Made by a program: the position numbers and the translations under genes
Assembly: GCA_903913865.1 (NCBI GenBank)
Contig: CAIWMU010000180.1
Span: forward strand, 1-32,173
Direction of reading: 5' to 3'
Length of the DNA: 32,173 nt
Source of the DNA: an uncultured Verrucomicrobia subdivision 3 bacterium
Lineage (GTDB): Bacteria; Verrucomicrobiota; Verrucomicrobiia; Limisphaerales; UBA8199
The notes under the pieces: generated by a model
Databases searched by the model: none
Told to the model about the DNA's origin: nothing
The model's input: only the letters and a program-made list of their open reading frames with translations
In this document: piece by piece, positions 17,558-27,400 of the stretch
Layout: the number at the start of each line of letters is the position of its first letter
Numbering within the stretch: position 1 is the stretch's first letter

Positions 17558-20500
17558 GTGAAGTTATCCCATGTGTTGATTGTTGGCCCCGAAAATGAAC
17601 TTTCTGGCAAGTTTCAGAAGTGGCTGACCGATCTGGGATATTCAATCACAGGTCTGGCCAGTGATGCGAAATCCGCTCTGGTCTCGATCGAATCCAATCG
17701 TCCCGACCTGATTCTCATGGTGCTTCATACTTCCAGAAAGTCAGATGGGATCCTGGCAGCCCAGGAAATCCGAAGGATCCACGACCTTCCAGTGGTCTTC
17801 CTGAGCCGGTCCGGGGATGAATCCTACCTGCAAGCGGTAACCCCGTTGGAATGGCCTGACAGCCTCCCACACCCGGGTGATGGCTGGGATCTGTGCATGG
17901 CGATTGAGTCCACCCGTATCCGGCACCAGACCGAGCGGCGGATTCGGGAGTCCGAATCCCGCATGGGACGTTCCATCAAGGCAGGTAAGGTCGGGCTATG
18001 GGAATGGGACCTGAAGACGAACCGGATGTATTTCTCCGCCGAATGGAAGCGCCAGATCGGCTACGAGAAAAATCAACTGAGAGACACGCTGGAGGAATGG
18101 AGGGATCATGTTCATCCGGATGAATCCGCGCATGTTTTTCAGATGCTGGAAGACTTCATCCGGCAGCCAACCCGGAATTTCCAAATCTCCTACCGACTGA
18201 GACACAAGGATGGATCCTATCGATGGATCCTGGCCCAGGCATCCCTCGAACACGACAGGACGGGCCGCCCCTCGAAGTTGCTTGGTTCGCATGTCGATAT
18301 CACCGATCAGAAGGAGCATGAGGACGAGATTGAACGCCTGAACCGCCTCTACCGGGCGCTCAGCCTCGTGAACGGGCTGTCCCTGCATGTCACATCCCGC
18401 GAGGAGCTGCTCTCAGGAGTCTGCCAGATTCTGGTGGACTGCGGTCAACTGCGTTTGGCATGGATTGGCTGGCGGGATCCGGTGACCCAGGAGGTTCGCC
18501 CTGTGGCGCACTCCGGTGATGCGGGATCCTATTTGAAGGAGATCAAGGTCTATGCCGACCATTCCCTCCTCGGCCAGGGCCCCACGGGTGCGGCAATCCG
18601 TGAGGACCACCCGGTCATTTGCAACAATTTTCTCAACAACTCCACCACGCTGCCCTGGCGCGAGGCTGCCACCCGGCTGGGACTCGAATCCTCCGGAAGC
18701 TTTCCCATCCACCAGAACAATCAGGTCTGCGGCGCCCTCATGGCATATGCCTCGGAGCCGTCCTTTTTCAGGGACAAGGAGATCGTCCTGTTCGAGGAGG
18801 CGGCTGCCGATATTTCCTTCGCCTTGGATCATCTGGAGCATGAGCGGCAGAAGAGGCAGGCGGAGGAGGCCCTCCGGGAGAGGGAGTCGGAATTGCGTGC
18901 CATGTTCGATGTGGCTTCCATCGGAATAGCCCAGTCTGACCCGCAAACCGGCCGCTGGCTGAGGGTGAACCAGAAGATGTGCGACATTTGCGGGTATTCA
19001 GCCGTTGAACTGCTGGAGATGAGTGTTCCCGGGCTGACTCATCCTGACGACCGCCAGAAGGAACAGGATCTCTTTCAACAGGTCGTCCGGGGGGAGATGT
19101 CTGATTACCGCTTGGAAAAGCGCTACATCCGCAAGGATGGGGCGATTGTCTGGGTGAGTATCAACATGACCCTCATCCGGGATGCCACAGGGAAACCGCA
19201 CCGCACGATGGCCATCATAGAGGAGATCACTGAACGCAAGCAGGCTGAGGAGCAAATCCGCAAGCTGATGAGGGCGGTGGAGCAAAGTCCCGCGATTATC
19301 ATGATCACCGATCTCACCGGTGCCATTGAGTATGTGAACCCGAAGTTCACGGAGTTGACCGGCTACACCCTTGCCGAAGTCCTCGGGATGAATCCTCGCA
19401 TCCTCAAAGGTGACAAGACCTCCGCTGAAGAATACCGGCACCTCTGGGAGATGATCACCCGGGAGGGCCAGTGGAGCGGGGAGTTCCGGAACCGCAAGAA
19501 GAACGGCGAGCTGTATTGGGAATTCGCCACCATATCCCCCATTATCGGCGCCAACGGCCGCCCCACCCACTTTCTTGCCGTCAAGGAGGACATCACACAA
19601 CGCAAGACGCTCGAGGCGCAGCTGCGCCAGGCCCAAAAACTGGATTCCATCGGCCAACTGGCCGGCGGGGTTGCCCACGACTTCAACAACATCCTCGCCC
19701 TGATGATGATGCACCTCGGTTCCCTGCAGGACAATCCGACCATTGGGGGCAATGTCCGGCAATCACTGACCGAACTGATGGATGGAGCCAAGCGCGCCGC
19801 GAGCCTGACAAGGCAACTTCTGATCTTCAGCCGCCGCTCCATCATGGAGATCAAGCCCCTGGATCTGAACGAACTGACCACCAACCTCCTGAAAATGCTC
19901 GGCCGCCTGCTTGGGGAGCACATCAAGGTGCAACTCGACCTGCGCAGGGATTTGCCGGCAATCGAGGCTGACTCCGGGATGATCGAGCAGGTGATCATGA
20001 ACCTCACGGTGAATGCCCGGGATGCCCTCTCCAATGGTGGACAAATGACCATCAGGACCGAACTGATCCATCTCGATCCAACCCAAACCAGAGGGGGGAT
20101 CGATTTGAAACACGGCCTCTTCGTCTGTCTCTCTGTCGCCGACAATGGGTGCGGCATGGATGATGCCACCCTTAAACGCATCTTCGAACCCTTCTTCACA
20201 ACAAAGGAACCCGGCAAGGGAACAGGGCTCGGGCTGGCCACCGTTTACGGAATTGTATCGCAGCACAGCGGTTGGGTGGATGTCGAAAGCACCCCCGGAC
20301 TGGGAACCACCTTCAAAGTTTATCTCCCGGCCGCGCCTGAGACACGAGTCCCCCTTCCTGCAGCAGACAAATCAGCCACCGTTCGGGGTGATGAAACCAT
20401 CCTGCTCGTGGAGGATGATGCGAGCCTCCGACGGGTCACGGCTCAAAGCCTGCGCCTGCTCGGTTACCGTTTGCTGGAGGCTGCCAACGGTCATCAGGCC

Positions 20501-20761
20501 TTGACCCTGTGGCAGCAGCATTCCGGGATAATTGACCTTCTTTTCACCGACATGGTCATGCCGGAAGGGATGTCGGGAGCCGATCTGGCGGAAAGACTGA
20601 GGGAGAAACGCAGCACCCTCAAGGTGATCATCGCCAGCGGCTACAGTGCCGAAATCTTTTGTGACAACAAGGCAAGAATTGAAGGGGCGACTTACGTTCA
20701 AAAACCCTACCAGCTCAGGAGCCTCTCCAAGACGATTCGTGATTGTCTGGACGGCAAATAA
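17558..20761 (+). CDS. hybrid histidine kinase: pseudo-REC, PAS, GAF, PAS, PAS, HisKA, HATPase, REC
   Basis: Soluble hybrid sensor kinase of 1067 residues with no membrane segment. The N-terminal receiver fold (1-125) resembles the LMDIH type but reads LMVLH, so Val55 replaces the phospho-acceptor Asp; the acidic pair is VGPE and the conserved Lys position is SLPHP, so it should not be phosphorylated. Then PAS (134-255), GAF (265-430), PAS (444-560), PAS (568-685), HisKA with H-box [11 protein letters not shown] (His707), HATPase with N-box [22 protein letters not shown] and GTGLGLA, and a C-terminal receiver (945-1067) with VEDD, Asp998 in TDMVMP, the ASG switch and QKPY. GTG 17558 is chosen because the in-frame stop at 17531-17533 leaves no better start. 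No DNA-binding regulator lies beside it, so phosphate probably leaves through the C-terminal receiver to an unlinked partner. Confidence 0.95.
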   Translation: MKLSHVLIVGPENELSGKFQKWLTDLGYSITGLASDAKSALVSIESNRPDLILMVLHTSRKSDGILAAQEIRRIHDLPVVFLSRSGDESYLQAVTPLEWPDSLPHPGDGWDLCMAIESTRIRHQTERRIRESESRMGRSIKAGKVGLWEWDLKTNRMYFSAEWKRQIGYEKNQLRDTLEEWRDHVHPDESAHVFQMLEDFIRQPTRNFQISYRLRHKDGSYRWILAQASLEHDRTGRPSKLLGSHVDITDQKEHEDEIERLNRLYRALSLVNGLSLHVTSREELLSGVCQILVDCGQLRLAWIGWRDPVTQEVRPVAHSGDAGSYLKEIKVYADHSLLGQGPTGAAIREDHPVICNNFLNNSTTLPWREAATRLGLESSGSFPIHQNNQVCGALMAYASEPSFFRDKEIVLFEEAAADISFALDHLEHERQKRQAEEALRERESELRAMFDVASIGIAQSDPQTGRWLRVNQKMCDICGYSAVELLEMSVPGLTHPDDRQKEQDLFQQVVRGEMSDYRLEKRYIRKDGAIVWVSINMTLIRDATGKPHRTMAIIEEITERKQAEEQIRKLMRAVEQSPAIIMITDLTGAIEYVNPKFTELTGYTLAEVLGMNPRILKGDKTSAEEYRHLWEMITREGQWSGEFRNRKKNGELYWEFATISPIIGANGRPTHFLAVKEDITQRKTLEAQLRQAQKLDSIGQLAGGVAHDFNNILALMMMHLGSLQDNPTIGGNVRQSLTELMDGAKRAASLTRQLLIFSRRSIMEIKPLDLNELTTNLLKMLGRLLGEHIKVQLDLRRDLPAIEADSGMIEQVIMNLTVNARDALSNGGQMTIRTELIHLDPTQTRGGIDLKHGLFVCLSVADNGCGMDDATLKRIFEPFFTTKEPGKGTGLGLATVYGIVSQHSGWVDVESTPGLGTTFKVYLPAAPETRVPLPAADKSATVRGDETILLVEDDASLRRVTAQSLRLLGYRLLEAANGHQALTLWQQHSGIIDLLFTDMVMPEGMSGADLAERLREKRSTLKVIIASGYSAEIFCDNKARIEGATYVQKPYQLRSLSKTIRDCLDGK

Positions 20762-20822
20762 CCAAGCCCCCTGGTTCGACCGCAAATGGACGGTTTGAAT
20801 GAGTGCAGACGAACGGTTTGAC

Positions 20823-20840
20823 CCACGCTGAAGTGTGGGC
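20823..20840. terminator. weak hairpin after the hybrid kinase gene
   Basis: Stem CCCACGC / GTGTGGG (one G-U pair), loop TGAA, about 60 bp after the kinase stop. No T-run follows, so termination is doubtful. Just upstream, ACGGTTTGA occurs twice (20790-20798, 20813-20821), meaning unknown. Confidence 0.25.
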
Positions 20841-20953
20841 ATGAAACGGAGATGCATTACTTCCACCCTGACCTACCCGACCCCAATCCCTGCCCGAATC
20901 CTTTTCTTGCGGCACCCGGCTCAGGTTCGCATCCTGAGCCCGGACACCAAATC

Positions 20954-22642
20954 ATGATCAAGCGCCTCCTGTCATTTCTGAGTTTCGTTGCTCTGGGAGT
21001 TTGCCCCTGCCCCGGAGCTGGACCGGTGGATTCCATCCGCATCCTCCTCCCTCCAAACCCGGGTCCAATCACGCTCAGGGCGTCGGCAATTCTCCACAGG
21101 CAGATCACAGGACGTTGCGAGGCCCGGGTTTCCACAAACGGCCTGGCCGGTTGCTCCGTGGAACTGGCCCTGCGACCGGGCATCGGAACCGAGGGCTACC
21201 GCATCAGCGACGGCCCGAACGGACTCATCCAGATTACAGGCAGCGACGAGAGGGGGTTGCTCTACGGTGCAGGCCGCTTTCTGCGCGACTCCCGGTATGA
21301 TGATGGCGGCCGGTTCACTCCCGGCTCATGGCGCGGCACATCCACCCCCAAATCCCCCATGCGCGGAATCTACCTCGCCACCCATTTCAATAATTTCTAC
21401 GAAGCCGCCCCGCCGGAGGAACTCGACCACTATGTCGAGGACCTCTCACTCTGGGGGTTCAACCTCCTCGCCCTCGCCTACCCCCATTGGCAATATTCCG
21501 GTCCCGATGATCCGGCAGCCCGCAAAATGTCGGATCACCTGAAGAGGATCATCCGCGTCGCCAAACAGGTGGGAATGCGGGTCACCCTGGGGGACGCCCT
21601 CAACGGCGGGTTCACTTCCACACCAAAGGAATTCAGATCGACTCCCGTTGCGGACCCTCTCGGCAGGCACGGCAACTTCGGCGTAAACCTCTGCCCATCC
21701 AAACCGGCGGCCCGGGAACTCCTCCTGAAAAACTGGGCGTTGATGATGGATGAATTCGCCGATCCCGGCCTGGATTGCGTCACCTACTGGCCCTACGACG
21801 AGGGGGGGTGCGGCTGTCAGGATTGCCAGCCATGGGGCGCAAAGGGATACATCCGCCTCGCCCGCGACGTGTCGGCACTGGTCCACAGGAAGAGCCCTGG
21901 CACCAGGATACTCCTCTCGACCTGGACCTTTGACACCCCACCCTGCGGGGAATGGGCTGCACTGGAAAGTGCCCTTGCCAAAGACCGCTCCTGGGCGGAC
22001 TACATCCAGGCCGATGCGCATGAAAACTTTCCCACTTTCCCCCTGGAGCAGGGTGTGCCCGGAGGCCTGCCCCTGCTGAACTTCCCCGAGATCAGCATGT
22101 GGGGCCAGAACCCGTGGGGAGGCTACGGCGCAAACCCGCTCCCGGCACGCCTGCAACGGCTCTGGAACCAAACCCGGGGCAAGCTCTCCGGCGGCACCCC
22201 CTACTCTGAGGGCATTTACGAGGACCTCAACAAGGCCATCTGCAGCCAGCTCTACTGGAACCCGGAGCGACCGACCATCGAAACCGTCCGCGAATACGCC
22301 TCCTTCGAATTCTCGCCCGCCGTCGCCAGCGATGTCGTCAAAGTGGTGGAGATCTTTGAGACAAATCATGTCCGTCAGGAAATCGGCCCCGGTTCAGAGG
22401 AGGCCTTCAACACGGCCAAAGCCATTGATGCCAGACTCTCCCCGCAGGCCCGCAACGCCTGGAGATGGCGCATCATCTTCCTCCGCGCCCTGATCGATCA
22501 TGAACTGTTCAAGACCCACGGGAAGCTCGAGGGAAAACCCCTGCAGGAGGCCTTTCAGGAACTCACCTCCATCTACCACGCCGGGAACGCCCACTCCATG
22601 CCCATACGCCCACCCCAGGTCAAGGATCCCGGCCCGAAGTAA
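20954..22642 (+). CDS. secreted glycoside hydrolase-like protein (GH20/GH67-type fold)
   Basis: Exported protein of 562 residues. Signal peptide MIKRLLSFLSFVALGVCPCPGAG; a Cys at the end of the hydrophobic stretch could mark a lipoprotein, but the lipobox (ALGVC) is poor. Next is a small domain with the ITGSDERGLLYGAGRFLRD pattern seen before the barrel in hexosaminidase and alpha-glucuronidase families. A barrel follows, with MRGIYLATHFNNF, LSLWGFNLLALAYPHW, a WPYDEGGCGCQDC segment that may carry an acidic catalytic residue and a Cys cluster, and the motif LNFPEISMWG. ATG 20954 is preferred over ATG 20852 because the latter would put a 34-residue Pro-rich extension before the signal peptide. 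The sugar substrate cannot be read from the sequence. Confidence 0.8.
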   Translation: MIKRLLSFLSFVALGVCPCPGAGPVDSIRILLPPNPGPITLRASAILHRQITGRCEARVSTNGLAGCSVELALRPGIGTEGYRISDGPNGLIQITGSDERGLLYGAGRFLRDSRYDDGGRFTPGSWRGTSTPKSPMRGIYLATHFNNFYEAAPPEELDHYVEDLSLWGFNLLALAYPHWQYSGPDDPAARKMSDHLKRIIRVAKQVGMRVTLGDALNGGFTSTPKEFRSTPVADPLGRHGNFGVNLCPSKPAARELLLKNWALMMDEFADPGLDCVTYWPYDEGGCGCQDCQPWGAKGYIRLARDVSALVHRKSPGTRILLSTWTFDTPPCGEWAALESALAKDRSWADYIQADAHENFPTFPLEQGVPGGLPLLNFPEISMWGQNPWGGYGANPLPARLQRLWNQTRGKLSGGTPYSEGIYEDLNKAICSQLYWNPERPTIETVREYASFEFSPAVASDVVKVVEIFETNHVRQEIGPGSEEAFNTAKAIDARLSPQARNAWRWRIIFLRALIDHELFKTHGKLEGKPLQEAFQELTSIYHAGNAHSMPIRPPQVKDPGPK

Positions 22643-22730
22643 CACCCCTGCACACGCCCGGAACCCGGGGAAATGCTCCCCTGCCGAGCAGCACCGGAAA
22701 CGACGCCTCCCAAATTCATTCCATTTAACA

Positions 22731-22785
22731 TGCCATTTATGACGCTTTAATTGACTTTAAAGTCTTTAAGTGCCATATTTGGCGC
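22731..22785 (+). promoter_or_regulatory. hipBA promoter with symmetric three-site operator
   Basis: TTGACT (22751-22756), 17-bp spacer, CATATT (22774-22779): transcription would start near 22786, three bases before ATG 22789, giving a near-leaderless message; no Shine-Dalgarno is visible. The perfect palindrome GACTTTAAAGTC (22753-22764) covers the -35. Two related 15-mers, TGCCATTTATGACGC (22731-22745) and TGCCATATTTGGCGC (22771-22785, 12/15 identical), flank it at about 20 bp each side. These are likely autoregulatory sites for the antitoxin. Confidence 0.6.
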
Positions 22786-22788
22786 GTT

Positions 22789-23142
22789 ATGAAAATAACC
22801 AGACAGGCCACCGATGCCACTGTGCTCGCCGAACTGGGCAGGCGACTGACCCGATCCCGGCTGGATTTGAACCTGACCCAGGCCCAGTTGGCCGGGGAGG
22901 CCGGGGTTTCGAAGCGCACAGTTCAGCGGCTGGAATCGGGCGGGGTATCCCCGCAATTGTCCGGCTTCATACGCGTCTGCCGGGTGTTGAACCTGATTGA
23001 GCGCTTTGACCTCCTGGTCCCGGAACCACTCCCGAGTCCAATCGAACAATTGAAGCTGCAGGGCAGACAGAGGAGGCGTGCGTCATCCGCCAGGGTGCAG
23101 GATCCCACGCCCCAAAAATGGCAATGGGGGGATGATCAATGA
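22789..23142 (+). CDS. hipB: HipB-like antitoxin, XRE-family DNA-binding protein
   Basis: Antitoxin and autorepressor of a type II toxin-antitoxin pair, 117 residues, cytoplasmic. Residues about 13-70 form an XRE/Cro helix-turn-helix (LGRRLTRSRLDLNLTQAQLA, then GVSKRTVQRLESG). A basic linker (RQRRRASS) leads to a short C-terminal tail KWQWGDDQ; HipB proteins often use a flexible tail with Trp to contact HipA or mark turnover. The stop overlaps the toxin start by four bases (ATGA, 23139-23142), a sign of coupled translation. It is the expected binder of the palindromic sites just upstream. Confidence 0.88.
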   Translation: MKITRQATDATVLAELGRRLTRSRLDLNLTQAQLAGEAGVSKRTVQRLESGGVSPQLSGFIRVCRVLNLIERFDLLVPEPLPSPIEQLKLQGRQRRRASSARVQDPTPQKWQWGDDQ

Positions 23143-24446
23143 GCCTGGCCGAAGTGAGGCTTTGGGGGAGGACAATCGGCGCGGTCTCATGGGAGGATGG
23201 CGGGAGGGCTGCAGCCTTCCAATACGATCCAGCCTTTGCACGGAGCGGAATTCAAATCTCACCCATCACCATGCCGCTGGGTTCGCAGGTTTATTCCTTT
23301 CCCGATCTTCCGGCCGCCACTTTTCACGGTCTGCCCGGCCTGCTTGCTGATTCACTGCCGGACAAGTTCGGCAATGCGCTGATCGATGCCTGGCTGTCCA
23401 TTCAGGGCCGCTCGCCCCGGAGCTTCAGTGCCGTGGAGCGGCTCTGCTACACCGGCCAGCGCGGCATGGGAGCTTTGGAATTTGTCCCGGCCACCGGGCC
23501 GAAGCCCCAGCCTGCAAAGCGGATCGAGATTGACTCACTGGTCCGCCTGGCCTCGGATGTTCTGAGCCAGCGCCGGAGTCTCAAGGCCACCTTCGCAGGC
23601 GGGCGCAGAAAAAATGCACTGAATGACATTTTGCGGGTGGGAACATCGGCGGGTGGAGCCCGCGCCAAGGCGGTCATTGCCTGGAATCGTGAGACCAACG
23701 AGGTTCGCTCAGGCCAGATTGAGGCCGGCGCAGGATTTGACTATTGGTTGCTGAAATTCGACGGCGTAACCTCGAACATGGACAGGGAGCTTGATGATCC
23801 CAAGGGCTACGGCGCGATCGAATATGCCTACCACTTGATGGCGAAGGCGGCGGGAGTGGCGATGAGCGAATGCCGGTTGCTTGAGGAGAACGGCCGGCGG
23901 CACTTCATGACCCGACGGTTTGACCGGTTGGAGGGTGGCGCGAAGCAGCACATGCAATCGCTCTGTGCCCTCGCCCATTTCGACTTCAACCAGCCGGGAG
24001 CCCATTCCTATGAACAGGCGATGCTGGTCATGCGCCAACTGCTCCTGCCGATGGTCGCCATCGAGGAGCAGTTCCGCCGCATGGTGTTCAACATCATCGC
24101 CCGCAACCAGGATGACCATGTCAAGAACATCGCCTTCCTGATGGACCGGAATGGGACCTGGTCACTCGCACCCGCGTTTGACGTCACCTACAGCTACAAT
24201 CCGGCAGGCAGCTGGACCAGCCAGCACCAGATGTCCATGAACGGCAAGCGTGACGGTTTCTCCCTGGCCGATTTCCGCACCTTTGCCAAAAACGCCCACA
24301 TGACCCGGGGTCGCGCCGAAACCATTGTGATGGAGGTCATCGACGCTGTGAAAAACTGGCGGGACTTTGCCGGTCAGGCGGATGTCATGCCGGACTGGCG
24401 GAAACAGATCCACCAGAACCTGCGCCTGAACATCCCCGACAAATGA
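23139..24446 (+). CDS. hipA: HipA-like serine/threonine kinase toxin
   Basis: Kinase toxin of 435 residues, full length for the family, with N-subdomain and kinase core. HipA proteins phosphorylate a translation-linked target, in E. coli glutamyl-tRNA synthetase, to cause dormancy. Visible motifs: Gly-rich loop GTSAGGARAK (Ser170 a candidate autophosphorylation site), ATP Lys206 in WLLKFDG, catalytic RNQDDHVKN (Asp325, Asn330) and metal-binding Asp348 in PAFDVTYS. The start overlaps the hipB stop, with a GGGGGG ribosome site seven bases upstream. All catalytic parts appear intact, so the toxin is probably active and held by HipB. It ends 25 bp from the converging propeller gene. The cellular target here is unknown. 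Confidence 0.93.
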   Translation: MSLAEVRLWGRTIGAVSWEDGGRAAAFQYDPAFARSGIQISPITMPLGSQVYSFPDLPAATFHGLPGLLADSLPDKFGNALIDAWLSIQGRSPRSFSAVERLCYTGQRGMGALEFVPATGPKPQPAKRIEIDSLVRLASDVLSQRRSLKATFAGGRRKNALNDILRVGTSAGGARAKAVIAWNRETNEVRSGQIEAGAGFDYWLLKFDGVTSNMDRELDDPKGYGAIEYAYHLMAKAAGVAMSECRLLEENGRRHFMTRRFDRLEGGAKQHMQSLCALAHFDFNQPGAHSYEQAMLVMRQLLLPMVAIEEQFRRMVFNIIARNQDDHVKNIAFLMDRNGTWSLAPAFDVTYSYNPAGSWTSQHQMSMNGKRDGFSLADFRTFAKNAHMTRGRAETIVMEVIDAVKNWRDFAGQADVMPDWRKQIHQNLRLNIPDK

Positions 24447-24471
24447 TGCTGATTCCCAAACCGGCCCCGGA

Positions 24472-27400
24472 TCACTCCGTGGCAGCCCGGTAAAACCGGC
24501 GCGCAAGACTCCCCGATTGGGCATCCCGCACCTCAAACACTCCATTCGTCCCGGCCACCCCGCGACCAATCACATCCCAGCCAACCAGATTCCCGGATGC
24601 CTCAATCCTGTAGGCCTGGTTTGCGGTTCCTTGCAACCGGATCAATACCCCGCCATTGGGGGCTGGAAGATGAATGTTACTGGCATCAACCACAAGCACC
24701 CCACCTGTTGCGGGTGCCTTCACCGTCAGCACCCCGGCGTTTGTCGTCACGATGTAATTGCCAAGTTTCCCATCCGGATCGCCGAGGACCGGCACGATCG
24801 GATATGTCCCTGGAGGACTTGGCCGGACAGCAGTTGTCGTGTATCCCGCCGTGATGGCATCGCCGGCAACCACACCCGCCAGGCTTCCGGTCAAGACAGG
24901 ATTCTCCTGCCCCTCAAGCCGGGTGAAGTTGTCGCACGAAACGGTCAACGGTGCCTTTGTGATCGTCAGCACACCCGGAACCAGCACCACCTCATAATTG
25001 GCCGCCGCCCCGCCTGTAACCGATATCTGGTAATCGCCCACGGGGCTGGAACGGGTCGCGGCGGTCTGCGCCACCGGCAGACTTGTCAGGATGGCAGCCG
25101 TCTCCCCGTTCATGAAGCCGGTGTAGCGAACGAGCATGTGCGGGTTGAGCGATCCGTAAGTGCGCGACCGGCTCTCCCCCTCTGCCAGCAGCAGGGCCCG
25201 CCCCACTGTCAGCACCCCTGTGTTGGTCCGGATGTCGTAATTCCCGGCACGACCGGAGGGGTCGCTCAGTCCGGGAATGATCCCATACGTGCCAACCCCG
25301 CTAAGAGGGGTGGCTTGAGTCGAAAACACCAGCGAGATCGAATCGGCGTTCAAAACACCTGCCATATTCCCCGTAAACACCGGGTTTGTGGCCCCATATG
25401 AACGACTCTTGCTGTCTGCCGAGAGGGTCAGAACGGCCCGGTTCACCGTCAATATTCCCGGAACAAGGTTGATCTCGTAGTTGCCGGACGTCAGGCCCGA
25501 AAGGTTGATGGGGTAGGTGCCGGCAGGGCTCTGCAGAACGGCCGGGGTGGAGATCAGCAGAGAGCCACCAAGCACCGCAACGGAATCCCCCGGAACAAAT
25601 CCTGAATAGCTGGCCACCAGATGCGGGTTCATCGAACCATAAATCCGGCTGCGATTCAAGGCGCTGACCGTCAAAACCGCCTTGCTGACGGTGATCAAAA
25701 ACGTCGTGTTCGCGGTGAGCTCCGGACTCCGGCCATCCCCGGCCGCAACGAAAACATTGTAAACCCCCGCCCCTAGCGCCACTCCGGAGAAGGTGCGGGT
25801 GGCCGGGTCAAAGGTGATGCCCGGCGGCAGGTTGGTGGCGGCAAGGGTGATCGTGTCCCCGTCCGGATCCGTGAACACTCCCGGATCCAACGCGAAATGG
25901 AAATCAGATCCATACCGGGTGGTTTGATCCGGCACCGTCAGGACCACGACCGGCGCCCGGTTTCTCGACGGGGTGGTAAAACTCAGGGTCTGCCCCACCG
26001 CCCTGCCATTCACATTGGTGGCACAGGCACGGAACCAGTAGGTGGTCGCGGGTTGCAACCCGCCCAATGTCCTGCCCAATGTCAGGCTCGCCACACCCGC
26101 GAGACCATCCTGACAGAGAATCCAGTGGGGCGGCACCACTTTGCGAATCTGGTGGGATTCAACGATGTGAAGGTCCCCAGCCCCATCGACGGCAATACCA
26201 GTCGGCGTTGAAAAGCTGGCCAAAGGCCCCGCCCCATCCACCGCTCCGCGAAACCCGGAGCCTGCCACCGTGCGAACATCACCATCCGGAGAAACCCGGC
26301 GGATGCGGTTGTTGCGGGAGTCACACACATACACTGTGCCATCGCCATCCACCGCCACACCGGACGGACCCGAGAACATGGCTAGCCCGGCCACCCCTTC
26401 AGCATAGCCATTAGTCCCGGACCCGGCCACCGTCCCTACCATCCCTTCTGCGGTAATCTTCCGGATCCGGTTGTTCTCATAATCCGCCACATACACCGTC
26501 CCCGCCCCGTCCACCGCAACGCCCGATGGGCCGGAAAACTGGGCCACACCCGCCAACCCGTCCGCAAACCCATTCGTCCCCGATCCCGCCACCGTGCTCA
26601 CCACGCCGTGCAGTGCAATCTTCCGGATGCGCTGGTTCCCGGAATCCCCCACATAGATGTTTCCGGCCCGATCCACCGCCACACCCGTCGGGTTGGCAAA
26701 GCGGGCCGAAGCGGCACTTCCATCGGCAAAGCCCAGGGTGCCGGATCCGGCCAGGGTCACCACCGCACCATCGGGTGCAATTTTCCGGATGCGCTGATTG
26801 CCGGAATCGGCCACATACACATTCCCTGAGGCATCCACGGCCACGCCTGAAGGGAAATTGAACCTCGCACCAACACCCGTCCCATCCAGAAACCCGGCCA
26901 CACCGGACCCCGCCAGCGTGGTCACCAGTCCATCCACCCCGATCTTGCGAATCCGGTGGTTGGCATAATCGGCCACATAGACACAGCCTGCATTGTCAAC
27001 AGCCACCGCATACGGATAGTAAAACCGCGCGGTCGCCGCATCCCCATTGACAAAGCCGAAACTCGTTGAGCCGCATTCACGGCTCACCATCGCATCATCC
27101 AGATTCGTCCCGCTCAGGCACTGGAAAAACAGCGCGGCACCGGTTCCATTTGGATTGATGGATCCCGTCAATACCGCTGTTCCGGCGGTGATGACCGTTG
27201 CCGGAAGTGTGACCACTGTCGGTGTGTTGGTGGGGGTAAACATCATGACACTCGCCCGGCCCGCATTGCCCAGATCCTGGCAGGCCACATAGGCGATGCC
27301 GCCCGGGGCGAACGCCAGCGCCGGACCCACAGCCTGCCCCGCAGAAAACCCGGTCTGCCCCGCCATCCCCCAGGCACCCCCCTCAAACGTCATCACGCTT

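Noticed and set aside
22789-24446. Mobile island carrying hipBA
   Set aside because: No integrase, terminal repeats, tRNA target or clear composition shift is visible around the pair.
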